This document shows, piece by piece, positions 42,088 to 51,228 of a DNA stretch of 64,000 bases. Made by a program: the position numbers and the translations under genes. Source of the stretch: Rhizobium sp. Root708 (GTDB taxonomy: Bacteria > Pseudomonadota > Alphaproteobacteria > Rhizobiales > Rhizobiaceae); assembly GCF_001429725.1 (NCBI RefSeq), contig NZ_LMHV01000043.1:452227-516226 (forward strand), given 5' to 3'. How positions within the stretch are numbered: the first letter of the stretch is position 1; each line of letters begins with the position of its first letter. The notes beneath the pieces are model-generated. The model was not told the origin of the DNA and did not search any database. It was given only the letters and a program-made list of their open reading frames with translations.

Positions 42088-42360
42088 ATGTCACACACCA
42101 CGCACCATAAGAAGAAACTTCTCGCCAGGGTCGGTCGGCTGAAAGGCCAGATGGAGGCTGTCGAGCGGGCGCTGGAAGGCGAGCGTCCCTGCGGCGAAAT
42201 CCTGCAGCTGCTCGCGTCCATTCGCGGTGCGCTGAACGGTCTGACCGGCGAGGTTCTCGACGATCATCTGCACGAGCATGTCCTGCATGCCGCCGATGAC
42301 AAGGCGAGGGGCGAGGCCGTGCAGGAAATATCGGAAGTATTGCGGACCTATATCCGCTGA
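42088..42360 (+). CDS. dmeR: Ni/Co-responsive repressor of the RcnR/CsoR family
   Basis: The 90-residue all-helical protein has the family pattern MSHTTHHKKKLLARVGRLKGQMEAVERAL and the metal-ligand set: an N-terminal His, Cys35 in ERPCGEIL, and His residues in DDHLHEHVLH. Metal binding should release it from its operator. The operator lies just upstream, and the gene after it is a His-rich cation exporter, exactly the dmeRF arrangement described in R. leguminosarum for cobalt and nickel tolerance. FrmR-type formaldehyde sensing is excluded mainly by that context. The start at 42088 is supported by family length; the frame upstream runs through the operator. Confidence 0.88.
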   Translation: MSHTTHHKKKLLARVGRLKGQMEAVERALEGERPCGEILQLLASIRGALNGLTGEVLDDHLHEHVLHAADDKARGEAVQEISEVLRTYIR

Positions 42361-42383
42361 CGACGACGGGAAGGAAAGCCATC

Positions 42384-43367
42384 ATGGCTGCGCATACCGA
42401 AGGGTTCGGACACGAGCACGTTTTTCTCGGCGACGACCATGACAACAACGCTCGCAAGGTGTGGCTGGTCATCGCCCTGACGACTGTGATGATGGTGATC
42501 GAGATCGCCGCAGGCGCCTATTACGGCTCCATGGCGCTGGTCGCCGATGGCTGGCACATGTCGACACACGCCAGCGCGCTGCTGATCGCTGCCATCGCCT
42601 ATCTCTACGCGCGCCGGCAGGCACACAATCCGCGCTTTACCTTCGGAACCGGCAAGCTTGGCGATCTCGCCGGCTTCGCGAGCGCGATCATCCTCGCTCT
42701 CATTGCGCTGCTGATGGCCTGGGAGAGCATCGTTCGCATCCTTCATCCGGTCGCGATCAGTTTCAGCCAGGCGATCGGCGTGGCGGTGGTCGGCCTGCTG
42801 GTCAATCTCGTCAGCGCCTGGATACTCAAGGACAACCATCATCGCGCGCATGGCCACCATCACGGGCACGGCGACCACGCTCACCACGGCGAGCATGCTC
42901 GCCACGGGGATCACGCCCATTCCGGTGCGCATGCGCACCATGCGACCGACAACAACATGCGCGCCGCCTATGTGCATGTCATCGCCGATGCGCTGACCTC
43001 GGTTCTTGCGATCGTCGCGCTGCTGCTCGGCAGCTACTATGGCTGGCTGTGGCTCGATCCACTGATGGGCATCGTCGGCGGCCTGATCATCGCCCAGTGG
43101 GCGTTTGGCCTGATGCGCTCTTCGGCGACCGTTCTGCTCGATGCGATACCGGATCGGCAGAAGCTGCCGAACGAGATCCGCACCGCGATCGAAACCGAAG
43201 GGGAGCGCATTACCGACCTGCATGTCTGGCAGGTCGGGCCGGGTCACCACGCAGCCATCGTAGCACTGACGGCGCCGGTCGCCCGCCCGCCGGCCTTCTA
43301 CAAGGCGAAGCTGGAGCGGTTCTCCGAGCTTTCGCACGTCACTGTCGAGGTGACGCAGGCGGCCTGA
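42384..43367 (+). CDS. dmeF: Ni/Co cation diffusion facilitator
   Basis: The 327-residue inner membrane protein is a cation diffusion facilitator. It has six helices, Asp/His-containing transport motifs VADGWHMSTHASAL and HVIADALTSVLAI, and between them a long cytoplasmic His-rich loop (about residues 150-190, many HH, HxH and HGD units) that binds metal. The C-terminal cytoplasmic domain is present. It exports divalent ions, probably Co and Ni, by proton antiport. It lies 23 bases after dmeR and should share its promoter and repression. Confidence 0.92.
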   Translation: MAAHTEGFGHEHVFLGDDHDNNARKVWLVIALTTVMMVIEIAAGAYYGSMALVADGWHMSTHASALLIAAIAYLYARRQAHNPRFTFGTGKLGDLAGFASAIILALIALLMAWESIVRILHPVAISFSQAIGVAVVGLLVNLVSAWILKDNHHRAHGHHHGHGDHAHHGEHARHGDHAHSGAHAHHATDNNMRAAYVHVIADALTSVLAIVALLLGSYYGWLWLDPLMGIVGGLIIAQWAFGLMRSSATVLLDAIPDRQKLPNEIRTAIETEGERITDLHVWQVGPGHHAAIVALTAPVARPPAFYKAKLERFSELSHVTVEVTQAA

Positions 43368-43432
43368 GGCGACGCGAGCGAGCCACAATCTGCTTCTAGC
43401 GATAGTATGGAATGATTCGTTCAGAGGGTTTC

Positions 43433-44323
43433 ATGCATCGTTTCTCGATCCGCCGCCGCGCGCTTCTCGGCTCGGCCCTGTTGTCCCCCGCGCTGTTCCT
43501 GCCGTCCTGGGCATGCGCGGCGGAAAGCGACGACGAGATCGATCGCCGCATTGCTGCGCTCGAGAAGCAGATCGGCGGCGGCATCGGCGTGTCGGTCATC
43601 GACACGCAGACGAACATCAGCTTCGGCTACCGCGAAACCGAAAGCTTTCCGCTGTGCAGCACCTTCAAGGTGCTCGCCGCCGGCTTCGTGCTGTCACGCG
43701 TCGAAAAGGGTGAGGAGAACCTCGAGCGGCGCATCATCTACGACACCGACAAGCTGGTGACCTATTCCCCCGAAACGGGCAAGCACGTCGGCGGCGATGG
43801 CATGAGCGTCGGAGACTTGTGCCAGGCGGCCATCACGCTCAGCGACAACACCGCTGCCAATCTGCTCCTCGAAAGCTTCGGCGGCCCCAAGGAACTGACC
43901 AACTGGCTGCGCACCTTCGGAGACGCCTCGACCCGTCTCGATCGTTGGGAAACCGATCTGAACGAGGCAAAGAAGGACGACCCGCGGGACACCACCACGC
44001 CCGACGCGATGCTCGATACACTGGGCAACCTGACGCTCGGATCGGTGCTGTCCGAGCCCTCGCAGAACACTCTTGTCGAATGGATGGTGGCGAATACGAC
44101 GGGCGGAGCGCGGCTGCGCTCGGGCCTTCCCGATGACTGGAAGATCGGCGACAAGACCGGCACCGGCAACAACGGCTGCGCCGCCGATATCGCCATCGCC
44201 TGGCCGCCCGGTCACGGACCTCTGCTGATGACGGTCTACGTCAAGCAGGCAAGCGTGCCGGTGGCCGACATCAATCCTGTTTTCGCAGAAGTCGGCCGCA
44301 TCGTCACCGACATGGTCGGATAA
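43433..44323 (+). CDS. Class A beta-lactamase
   Basis: The 296-residue periplasmic serine beta-lactamase has all class A motifs: STFK (76-79) with the nucleophile Ser76, SDN (137-139), the Glu173 of RWETDLNE (Ambler 166), and KTG (241-243). The leader MHRFSIRRRALLGSALL carries a triple Arg, so Tat export is plausible. Cys75 directly before the nucleophile and Cys249 just after KTGTGNNG are notable: carbapenemases of KPC type pair Cys69 with Cys238, but here the second Cys sits about four positions later. Substrate range is unknown. The ATG at 43433 is preferred over 43412 because it gives the leader. No ampR-like regulator adjoins it. Confidence 0.93.
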   Translation: MHRFSIRRRALLGSALLSPALFLPSWACAAESDDEIDRRIAALEKQIGGGIGVSVIDTQTNISFGYRETESFPLCSTFKVLAAGFVLSRVEKGEENLERRIIYDTDKLVTYSPETGKHVGGDGMSVGDLCQAAITLSDNTAANLLLESFGGPKELTNWLRTFGDASTRLDRWETDLNEAKKDDPRDTTTPDAMLDTLGNLTLGSVLSEPSQNTLVEWMVANTTGGARLRSGLPDDWKIGDKTGTGNNGCAADIAIAWPPGHGPLLMTVYVKQASVPVADINPVFAEVGRIVTDMVG

Positions 44324-44396
44324 GTCTTTTTCTTCAAGGAGATGCGCCGGAAATGTGAATCTCCGTCGCATTCAGCTGAATCAGTTTATGAAGATC

Positions 44397-44852
44397 TCAG
44401 GCGCCGACGATCGTGTCGGCGTCCGGCTTGTCCTTGCTGTCGTCGCCGGTCAGCTGCCGCTTCAGTTCATCGGCGATCTGCTTGTCGACGGCCGCGCGTT
44501 CTTCCGGCGGCATGGACGCCAGTTCGTCTTCGGTGATCCCGAGGCTCTTGAGAACGCTGTCGCGGATCCGTTCCGCCGGCGTCTTGTCGGCAAGCTCGGT
44601 GAACTCCGAGATGACGGCGTCATGGCGCGCTTTCGAGGCATCCTCGGTTCCGTCCATGGTCGTCGTGCCGCTCGCCTGCAGCGCCCACATCGTGCTGGAG
44701 ATCGATGTCGGCGTGGTGCTTGGCTGCAGCGCCGCGCCGCTCTGGCGAACGCTGACCTCGGTATCGCCAGTCTGTTGCTTGTTGCGCTGGCCGGATTGGC
44801 TGAAAAGGTTGCTCAATCCATAGGTGCTGGAAACGCTGCTGCCGATCTTCAT
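44397..44852 (-). CDS. Hypothetical Ser/Thr-rich protein
   Basis: The 151-residue protein has an N-terminal half rich in Ser, Thr and Gln (MKIGSSVSSTYGLSNLFSQSGQ) and a charged helical C-terminal half (ERIRDSVLKSLGITEDELASMPPEERAAVDKQIADELKRQL). The latter motif recurs in several rhizobial proteins of unknown function. There is no signal peptide or membrane helix, so it is probably cytoplasmic or secreted by another route. AGGGAGGA lies 7 bases before the ATG at 44852. It sits between the beta-lactamase (convergent) and gcd (same strand, 109 bases upstream). Confidence 0.75.
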   Translation of the reverse strand: MKIGSSVSSTYGLSNLFSQSGQRNKQQTGDTEVSVRQSGAALQPSTTPTSISSTMWALQASGTTTMDGTEDASKARHDAVISEFTELADKTPAERIRDSVLKSLGITEDELASMPPEERAAVDKQIADELKRQLTGDDSKDKPDADTIVGA

Positions 44853-44961
44853 GAAAATCCTCCCTGAAACAATGGGCGGGAGAATGGCGCGCAAGGCCTG
44901 CCCGGAGCTTGCATCCTTGACGAGGTGGCCACCGCAGCGATGGCCACCGATCATTTTTCTC

Positions 44962-47298
44962 TTATGGGAGCGCGTAGCCGATCACATAGTCGCCGGGCTT
45001 GGTTCCGATAGAGCCGTGCCCGCCGGCCACCATGACGACGAACTGCTTGTTGTCTGATGTCGTGTAGGTCATCGGCGTCGCCTGGCCGCCGGCCGGCAGA
45101 CGGGCCTGCCAGAGCTGATTGCCATTCGTCACGTCATAGGCGCGCAGGTAGTTGTCGACAGCGGCGCCGAGGAAGGCGACGCCGCCCTTGGTCAGCATTG
45201 GACCGCCGATGCCGGGCACGCCGACCTTGAAGGGCAGCGGCAGCGGCGTCATGTCGTGCACCGTCCCGTTTTTCAGCTTGTAGGCCGTCTTGCCGGTGAG
45301 GAGATCGACGCCGGCGACATAGCCCCAAGGCGGCGCCTGGCAGGGGATCTTGAGCGGTCCGAGGAACGGCCCCATGAAGACACCGTAGGGCGCGCCATCG
45401 TTGCGGTTGAGGCCCTGTTCGCTGCCCTTTTCATCCTGGCTCTTTGGCGGGATGTCGGCGGCCGGAACCAGCCGCGAGGTGAAGGCAAGATAGGTCGGCA
45501 TGCCGAACATGATCTGCCGCTCCGGGTCGATAGCGACGCTGCCCCAGTTGAAGGTGCCGAAATTGCCGGGATAGATGATCGAACCTTCAAGCGACGGCGG
45601 CGTGTAGCGGCCCTCGTACTTGTAGCGATGGAATTCGATGCGGCAGGCGAGCTGGTCGAGCAGCGTCACGCCCCACATGTCCTTCTCCTGCAGCGGCGGC
45701 GGCGAGAAGGTGAGGTCGGAGATCGGCTGCGTCGGCGCGGTATGATCCTCGGGGATCGCGCCAGCTGGTGCCGGGATTTCCTTGAAGGGAATGATCGGCT
45801 CGCCGGTACGCCGGTCGAGCACGTAGATATCGCCCTGCTTCGTCGGGCCGACGAGCGCCGGAACGACAGTGCCGTCAGGCTTCTTCATGTCGAACAGCAC
45901 CGGCTGCGCCGGCACGTCCATGTCCCAGAGATCGTGATGGACGAACTGCTGCACCCACTTCAATTGTCCGGTGTTGATGTCGAGCGCCGCGATCGAAGAC
46001 GAGAACTTCTCGACGTTCTCGCTTCTGTTCATGCCGAGCTGGTCCGGCACCTGGTTGCCGAGCGGGATGTAGACCATGCCAAGCCCGTCATCGACGCTGA
46101 GCACCGACCAACTGTTCGGGGAGTTGGTCGTATAGGTCTGGCCCTCTGGCAGGGGCGTGGTCACGTCGGGATTGCCCGAGTCCCAGTTCCAGATCAGCGC
46201 GCCGGAATTGATGTCGAAAGCGCGGATGACCCCCGACTGTTCCTGCGTCGAGTAGTTGTCGTTGACGGCACCGCCGATAATCAGCTTGCCGGCGACCGCG
46301 ACGGGCGGCGAGGTCGAGTAGTAATAGCCGGCCGGATTGTACTTCATGCCCTTTTCGAGGTGCAGCACGCCCTGTTCGGCAAAGCTCGTGCAGACCTTGC
46401 CGTCGAGCGCATCGAGCGCGATCAGCCGGGCATCCGAGGTCGGCAGATAGACACGGTCGACGCAGGGCTGGCCTGCGGCGACAGACGTGTCGTGGTAGTA
46501 GGTCACGCCGCGGCAGGTCTGGTGCTGGCGGTCGGGATTCATGCCGGAATTGGCGTCGTACTTCCACTTCTCCTTGCCCGTCTTCGCATCGAGCGCGATC
46601 GCCCAGTTATGCGGGGTGCAGAGATAGAGCATGTCGCCGACCTTCAGCGGCGTCACCTGGTAGGTCGTCTCGCCGACATCGTCAGGCCGCTTCACGTCGC
46701 CCGTCTGATAGCGCCAGACCTCCTTGAGATCCTTGACGTTGCCGGTGTTGATCTGGTCGAGCGGCGAGTAGCGCTGACCGAACGGCGTGCGGCCATATTG
46801 ATGCCATTCGCCGCTCTGGACCGTACCGCCGAAGGTCGGTGTGCCAGACACCTGCGTCGGCAAGGTCCCGTGCATGTCGTGCGGATCCGTCGTCATCGAA
46901 TAGCCGGCGACGACGATTGCGAGAAGCAACGGGATTGCGAGAGGCCACGGATTGGCACCGTAGGACATCCCCGTCGGGCTGAGGAAGCCGAGCGGCCTAC
47001 GGATCCACGGCGTCAGCAGCCACAGGCCGAGCAGAATGACCAGACCGCCGCGCGGCCCGAGCTGCCACCAATCGAAGCCGACTTCCCAGATCGCCCAGAC
47101 AAGGGCAACGACAACAAGCAGTGCATAGAGCCAGAGGGCCGCCGCCCGGCGCATCAACAGCAGGATCGCCGTGAGGAGGAACATCACGCCGGCGAAGAGA
47201 TAGAAGAAGCTACCGCCGAGCAGCACCAACCAGAGCCCGCCGCCGCCGAGCGCCAGCCCGAGGAGGATGAAAATAATCGAGGTAATGACGATTGCCAT
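44962..47298 (-). CDS. gcd: Membrane-bound PQQ glucose dehydrogenase
   Basis: This 778-residue enzyme oxidises glucose to gluconolactone in the periplasm and passes electrons to ubiquinone. The N-terminal 130 or so residues form about five membrane helices, as in E. coli Gcd; the rest is an eight-bladed PQQ propeller with motifs such as WAIALDAKTGKEKWKYDA and GQTYTTNSPNSWSVLSVDDGLGMVYIP. Length is close to the family norm. No PQQ biosynthesis genes are in the window. In rhizobia this activity acidifies the surroundings and frees phosphate; that is general knowledge, not seen here. GGGAG precedes the ATG. Confidence 0.94.
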   Translation of the reverse strand: MAIVITSIIFILLGLALGGGGLWLVLLGGSFFYLFAGVMFLLTAILLLMRRAAALWLYALLVVVALVWAIWEVGFDWWQLGPRGGLVILLGLWLLTPWIRRPLGFLSPTGMSYGANPWPLAIPLLLAIVVAGYSMTTDPHDMHGTLPTQVSGTPTFGGTVQSGEWHQYGRTPFGQRYSPLDQINTGNVKDLKEVWRYQTGDVKRPDDVGETTYQVTPLKVGDMLYLCTPHNWAIALDAKTGKEKWKYDANSGMNPDRQHQTCRGVTYYHDTSVAAGQPCVDRVYLPTSDARLIALDALDGKVCTSFAEQGVLHLEKGMKYNPAGYYYSTSPPVAVAGKLIIGGAVNDNYSTQEQSGVIRAFDINSGALIWNWDSGNPDVTTPLPEGQTYTTNSPNSWSVLSVDDGLGMVYIPLGNQVPDQLGMNRSENVEKFSSSIAALDINTGQLKWVQQFVHHDLWDMDVPAQPVLFDMKKPDGTVVPALVGPTKQGDIYVLDRRTGEPIIPFKEIPAPAGAIPEDHTAPTQPISDLTFSPPPLQEKDMWGVTLLDQLACRIEFHRYKYEGRYTPPSLEGSIIYPGNFGTFNWGSVAIDPERQIMFGMPTYLAFTSRLVPAADIPPKSQDEKGSEQGLNRNDGAPYGVFMGPFLGPLKIPCQAPPWGYVAGVDLLTGKTAYKLKNGTVHDMTPLPLPFKVGVPGIGGPMLTKGGVAFLGAAVDNYLRAYDVTNGNQLWQARLPAGGQATPMTYTTSDNKQFVVMVAGGHGSIGTKPGDYVIGYALP

Positions 47299-47431
47299 TA
47301 AGGGGGACTCCCGCTGACGTTGGCCGGGTGCGATGAAAACGCGAAAAAAGCGTGCTAATCAGCGAGATAGAGCGAGCGCAGTCAGCGTCAACTGCGACCA
47401 TAGGTGTCAGAGGGGAATGGGCCTCGCCCGG

Positions 47432-48940
47432 TCAGGTGCCGCAGAAGGTCTGCAGCACGCGCTCGTCCGGCTTCGGCGGTTCCATATAGGAGGCAAAGCC
47501 CGGCTGGTCGTCGTAGGGCTTGGCGAGAACCGCAAGCAACGCTTCGAAGAGCGAAAAATCCGCATCCTCGACGGCCGCGCTGATCGCTTGCTCGATGCGA
47601 TGGTTGCGCGGGATGAAGGCGGGATTGACCGCGCGCATCGCCGCCCTGCGATCCGCCTCCGACCGGCCGTCGTCGCGAGCAAGGCGGTCGCGCCAGCGGC
47701 CAAGCCATTCGCGCGCGCCATCCGGTTCGCGGAAGCTCGAGAGGAACAACGCCTCGCCGTCACCGGCAGCAGCGGCGTCGGAAAGGCGGCGGAAGGCGAG
47801 GGTGAAGTCGGCCTGTTGCGCCTGCATCGCGGCGAGCAGCGACTGGATGAGCTCAAGATCGCCATCCTCGACGGTCGCAAGGCCGATCTTCTCGCGCATC
47901 CCGCGCAGCCAACGGATTTGGAAGCGCTCGCCATATTGCTGGATAACAGCGTTGGCGAGTTCGAGCGCCTTTTCGGCATCCGGGTCGAACAGCGGCAACA
48001 GCGTTTCGCCGAGACGCGCCAGGTTCCATTGGCCGATGCCGGGCTGGTTGGCATAGGCATAGCGGCCGCCTTGATCGATCGAGGAAAAGACGGTGCCGGG
48101 ATGGTACTCGTCGATGAAGGCGCAGGGGCCGAAATCGATCGTCTCGCCCGAGATCGTCATGTTGTCGGTGTTCATCACGCCATGGATGAAGCCGACCTGC
48201 AGCCATCTGCCGATCAGGGCGGCCTGCCGCTCGCAGACGGCCTCGTAGAGCGCCAGATAGGGATTGTCCCTGTCCTTAAGTTCCGGATAGTGCCGATCGA
48301 TCACATAATCGGCCAGCGCCCGCACGCCATCGGTATCGCCGCGCGCGGCGAAGAACTGGAACGTGCCGACGCGGATATGGCTTGCCGCGACGCGGGTAAA
48401 CACAGCACCCGGCAGGATGTTTTCGCGATAGACGGGCTGCCCGGTCGAAACCGCGGCAAGCGCCCGGGTTGCCGGCACACCGAGCGCATACATCGCCTCG
48501 CTGACGATGTATTCGCGAAGCACCGGGCCAAGGGCAGCCCGGCCGTCGCCACGGCGCGAGTAGGGCGTCTGTCCCGCACCCTTCAACTGGATGTCGCGCC
48601 GCTGGCCGGTGCGATCGATCACCTCGCCAAGCAGGATTGCCCGCCCGTCGCCGAGGAGCGGCACGAACGAACCGAACTGGTGCCCGGCATAGGCCATCGC
48701 CAGCGGATCGGCGCCTTCGGGCACGAGATTGCCCGAGAAGATCGCCGCACCGTCGCGCTTCAGCGCCGCGACATCGAGGCCGAGTTCTTCCGCAAGCGCT
48801 TCGTTCAGCTTGATCAGCCAGGGCTCGGCGGCCTGCGAGGGCGCCTGACGCGTGAAGAATTGCTCCGGCAACCGCGCATAGCTGTTGTCGAAGGGGAAGG
48901 GCGCGCCGGTTGGTTCGGTCTCTGGCAGGATCTGTGTCAT
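47432..48940 (-). CDS. selO: SelO protein adenylyltransferase
   Basis: The 502-residue protein is a pseudokinase-fold enzyme of the SelO/YdiU family, which transfers AMP from ATP to Ser, Thr or Tyr of target proteins in redox stress. Diagnostic segments are FPFDNSYARLPEQFF, MAYAGHQFGSFVPLLGDGRA, LKGAGQTPYSRRGDGRA, VLREYIVSEAM, and the catalytic-loop region HGVMNTDNMTISGETIDFGP. The C-terminal Cys that can form a regulatory disulfide is present near LQTFCGT. GAGG lies before the ATG. It is probably transcribed alone; gcd follows downstream after about 130 bases on the same strand. Confidence 0.94.
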   Translation of the reverse strand: MTQILPETEPTGAPFPFDNSYARLPEQFFTRQAPSQAAEPWLIKLNEALAEELGLDVAALKRDGAAIFSGNLVPEGADPLAMAYAGHQFGSFVPLLGDGRAILLGEVIDRTGQRRDIQLKGAGQTPYSRRGDGRAALGPVLREYIVSEAMYALGVPATRALAAVSTGQPVYRENILPGAVFTRVAASHIRVGTFQFFAARGDTDGVRALADYVIDRHYPELKDRDNPYLALYEAVCERQAALIGRWLQVGFIHGVMNTDNMTISGETIDFGPCAFIDEYHPGTVFSSIDQGGRYAYANQPGIGQWNLARLGETLLPLFDPDAEKALELANAVIQQYGERFQIRWLRGMREKIGLATVEDGDLELIQSLLAAMQAQQADFTLAFRRLSDAAAAGDGEALFLSSFREPDGAREWLGRWRDRLARDDGRSEADRRAAMRAVNPAFIPRNHRIEQAISAAVEDADFSLFEALLAVLAKPYDDQPGFASYMEPPKPDERVLQTFCGT

Positions 48941-48988
48941 GCCTCATAGGTAGGGTCCGGCACCGATTGCCGCAAGCGATAAGCGATG

Positions 48989-49005
48989 GTAGGATTTTAT
49001 CCTAC
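48989..49005. promoter_or_regulatory. ParDE operator
   Basis: GTAGGAT and ATCCTAC form a perfect 7-3-7 inverted repeat, 21 bases before the parD ATG. Autoregulation by ParD-type ribbon-helix-helix proteins uses such sites. Confidence 0.75.
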
Positions 49006-49025
49006 TTCTGTGTGGAGCGTGTCCG

Positions 49026-49283
49026 ATGGAAAAGTTGAGCATCACTTTGCCGACCGAAATGGTCAACGTGATCAAGGCAGAGGTCGAGGCTGGCACGTTT
49101 GCCTCGACAAGCGAGGTACTGCGGGAAGCCATGCGCGTCTGGATGCGGCGCGAGGAAGAACACAGGGAGCGCATTGCCGCGATCCGCGCCAAGGTGCAGG
49201 CGTCTTTGGATGATCCAAGGCCGAGCCTCAGCAGCCGGGAAATGAAGGACGCGATAGACGCCCTCTTTGCAAAACACCGGTGA
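49026..49283 (+). CDS. parD: ParD-family antitoxin
   Basis: The 85-residue protein has an N-terminal ribbon-helix-helix (KLSITLPTEMVNVIKAEVEAGTFASTSEVLREAMRVW) that should bind the inverted repeat upstream, and a flexible charged C-terminal tail that would wrap the toxin. Length and pattern match CopG/ParD antitoxins. GGAGCG lies about 10 bases before the ATG. The toxin gene follows after 3 bases, so the pair is a type II module with shared autoregulation. Confidence 0.92.
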   Translation: MEKLSITLPTEMVNVIKAEVEAGTFASTSEVLREAMRVWMRREEEHRERIAAIRAKVQASLDDPRPSLSSREMKDAIDALFAKHR

Positions 49284-49286
49284 GCC

Positions 49287-49598
49287 ATGGAGAGCTATCG
49301 GGTAGAGTATCGGCCAGAGGCACTTGAAGCGACGGTCGCTATCGTCGCGTATGTTCTTGAGGCAAGTCAAAATCGCGTCACGGCCGAACGCTACATCGAA
49401 CGCCTTTACGACCGTTGCGAGCGTATCGGTGACGCACCGTTTGCGGGTGTGGCGAGATCGGATCTCGGCGCCAATCTGCGCATGGCGGTCTTCGAGAAAA
49501 GCATCGTGATACTCTACGCGGTCGAGGATAACGTGGTCAGCATCACCAATATCTTCTCCGGCGGACAGGACTACCAAACACTGCTGCGCGACCACTGA
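49287..49598 (+). CDS. parE: ParE-family toxin
   Basis: The 103-residue protein matches ParE/RelE-superfamily toxins: YRVEYRPEALEATVAIVAYV at the N-terminus, RYIERLYDRCERIGDAPFAGVARSDLG in the middle, and a C-terminal VSITNIFSGGQDYQTLL. ParE toxins block DNA gyrase; the fold is shared with RelE, so the target is inferred from the ParD partner. It starts 3 bases after parD. The module is probably chromosomal and stable; no mobile element is seen next to it. Confidence 0.92.
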   Translation: MESYRVEYRPEALEATVAIVAYVLEASQNRVTAERYIERLYDRCERIGDAPFAGVARSDLGANLRMAVFEKSIVILYAVEDNVVSITNIFSGGQDYQTLLRDH

Positions 49599-49773
49599 AC
49601 CGGGCGCCTCGCCAAGCCATTCCGCGACGACACGGCTGCCTTTCCATATAAGCATAACGACGCCACATTTGCGGGCGTATACAAAGGTCTCTAATCCCCT
49701 TTTGGCATTACGCCATACCATACCGCGGCCATCGCTTCCGCGCCGGCCACGCCATTGCGAGTGATCCCTGACG

Positions 49774-51225
49774 ATGTCGGATCAGATCTACCAGGCGGCT
49801 GCCATCGGGCGCGCCAAGCCGAACTTCCGCGTTATTGCGATGATCGTGGCGAGCGCCATGTTTATGGAGCAGCTCGACGCAACCGTCCTGGCAACGGCGC
49901 TGCCGACCATGGCGCGCGACTTCGGCGTCAGCGCTCCATCGATGAGCATCGCGCTGACCTCCTATCTTCTCAGTCTGGCGATCTTCATTCCGGCGAGCGG
50001 CCTGATCGCCGATCGCTTCGGTTCGCGCACCGTCTTCCGCTCGGCGATCGCCGTCTTCATGGCCGGCTCCATCTTCTGCGCACTGTCGCCGAACCTCCTC
50101 TGTCTGGTGCTGGCGCGATTGCTGCAGGGACTTGGCGGGGCGATGATGCTGCCGGTCGGCCGTCTCGTGCTGCTGCGCAGCGTCGACCGCAAGGACATGG
50201 TCAACGCCATGTCGTGGCTGCTGGTGCCGGCGCTGATCGGCCCGATCCTCGGCCCCCCGGTCGGCGGCCTGATCGTCACTTACCTCGACTGGCGGTGGAT
50301 CTTCTACATCAACGTTCCGATCGGCATCATCGGCTTTACCCTGGTCTCGATCTTCATCGAGGATTTCAAGGGCGAGGAGAAGCGTCCGTTCGACACGATC
50401 GGCTTCATCCTCTCCGGCATCGCGCTCGGCTCCCTGCTGTTCGGTTTTGAAAGCTCGAGCCGTCCGGGCGAGGGCGCCTTCTCGCTGTTCCTGATCGCCA
50501 TCGGCATGCTCTTCGGCATCGCGTACCTGAAGCACGCCCGCCGCCACCCGTCGCCGATCATGGATTTCTCGCTGATGAAGGTGCCGAGCTTCGGCACCTC
50601 GGTCATCGCCGGATCGCTGACCCGCATCACGCAGGGCGCCCAGCCCTTCCTGTTGCCGCTCTATTTCCAGCTCGGCTTCGGCCTGTCTGCGGCGAAGGCC
50701 GGTCAGCTCGTCACCGCAGCGGCAATCGGCTCGATGGCGATGAAGGCCTTTGCGCCGCGCGTGCTGCGCCGCTTCGGCTTCCGCAACGCCCTAGTGGCGA
50801 ACGGCGTCGTCGCCACAGTCGGCTATGCGCTCTGCGCCGCCTTCCGGCCGGACTGGCCGCTGGCACTGATCTTCGCGATCCTGGTCATGTGCGGTTTCTT
50901 CATGTCGTTCCAGTTCACCGCCTACAACACCGTGGCCTACGACGCCATCGACCGTGACCGGATGAGTTCGGCCACCAGCTTCTATACGACGTTCCAGCAG
51001 CTGATGCTGTCGCTCGGCATCTGCGTCGGCGCGCTGGCGCTGCACACCTCGATGGTGGCCAACGGCAGCGAGACGCCGCAGCTCCTCGATTTCTCCGCTG
51101 CCTTCCTCTTCGTCACCGCGATCTCGATCACCGCGACGTTCTGGAACCTGCGCTTCTCCAGAAACGCCGGCGCCGACATCAGCGGCCATGATGCCGGCAA
51201 GGCCGCGCACGCCTCCGAGCACTAA
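49774..51225 (+). CDS. DHA2-family MFS drug exporter (EmrB-like)
   Basis: The 483-residue inner membrane protein has about 14 helices and the DHA2 antiporter pattern: LDATVLATALPTMARDFG in helix 1, ADRFGSRTVFR in loop 2-3, and motif C as GPILGPPVGG in helix 5. It should exchange protons for drugs or other amphipathic compounds. No EmrA-type adaptor gene is adjacent, so it may act alone. A 175-base region with no obvious operator lies upstream. It converges on the methyltransferase gene, with 3 bases between the stops. Confidence 0.9.
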   Translation: MSDQIYQAAAIGRAKPNFRVIAMIVASAMFMEQLDATVLATALPTMARDFGVSAPSMSIALTSYLLSLAIFIPASGLIADRFGSRTVFRSAIAVFMAGSIFCALSPNLLCLVLARLLQGLGGAMMLPVGRLVLLRSVDRKDMVNAMSWLLVPALIGPILGPPVGGLIVTYLDWRWIFYINVPIGIIGFTLVSIFIEDFKGEEKRPFDTIGFILSGIALGSLLFGFESSSRPGEGAFSLFLIAIGMLFGIAYLKHARRHPSPIMDFSLMKVPSFGTSVIAGSLTRITQGAQPFLLPLYFQLGFGLSAAKAGQLVTAAAIGSMAMKAFAPRVLRRFGFRNALVANGVVATVGYALCAAFRPDWPLALIFAILVMCGFFMSFQFTAYNTVAYDAIDRDRMSSATSFYTTFQQLMLSLGICVGALALHTSMVANGSETPQLLDFSAAFLFVTAISITATFWNLRFSRNAGADISGHDAGKAAHASEH

Positions 51226-51228
51226 GCG

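Noticed and set aside
42088..42360. Formaldehyde sensor FrmR
   Set aside because: The next gene is a His-rich cation exporter, not a formaldehyde dehydrogenase, and His ligands suited to Ni/Co are present.
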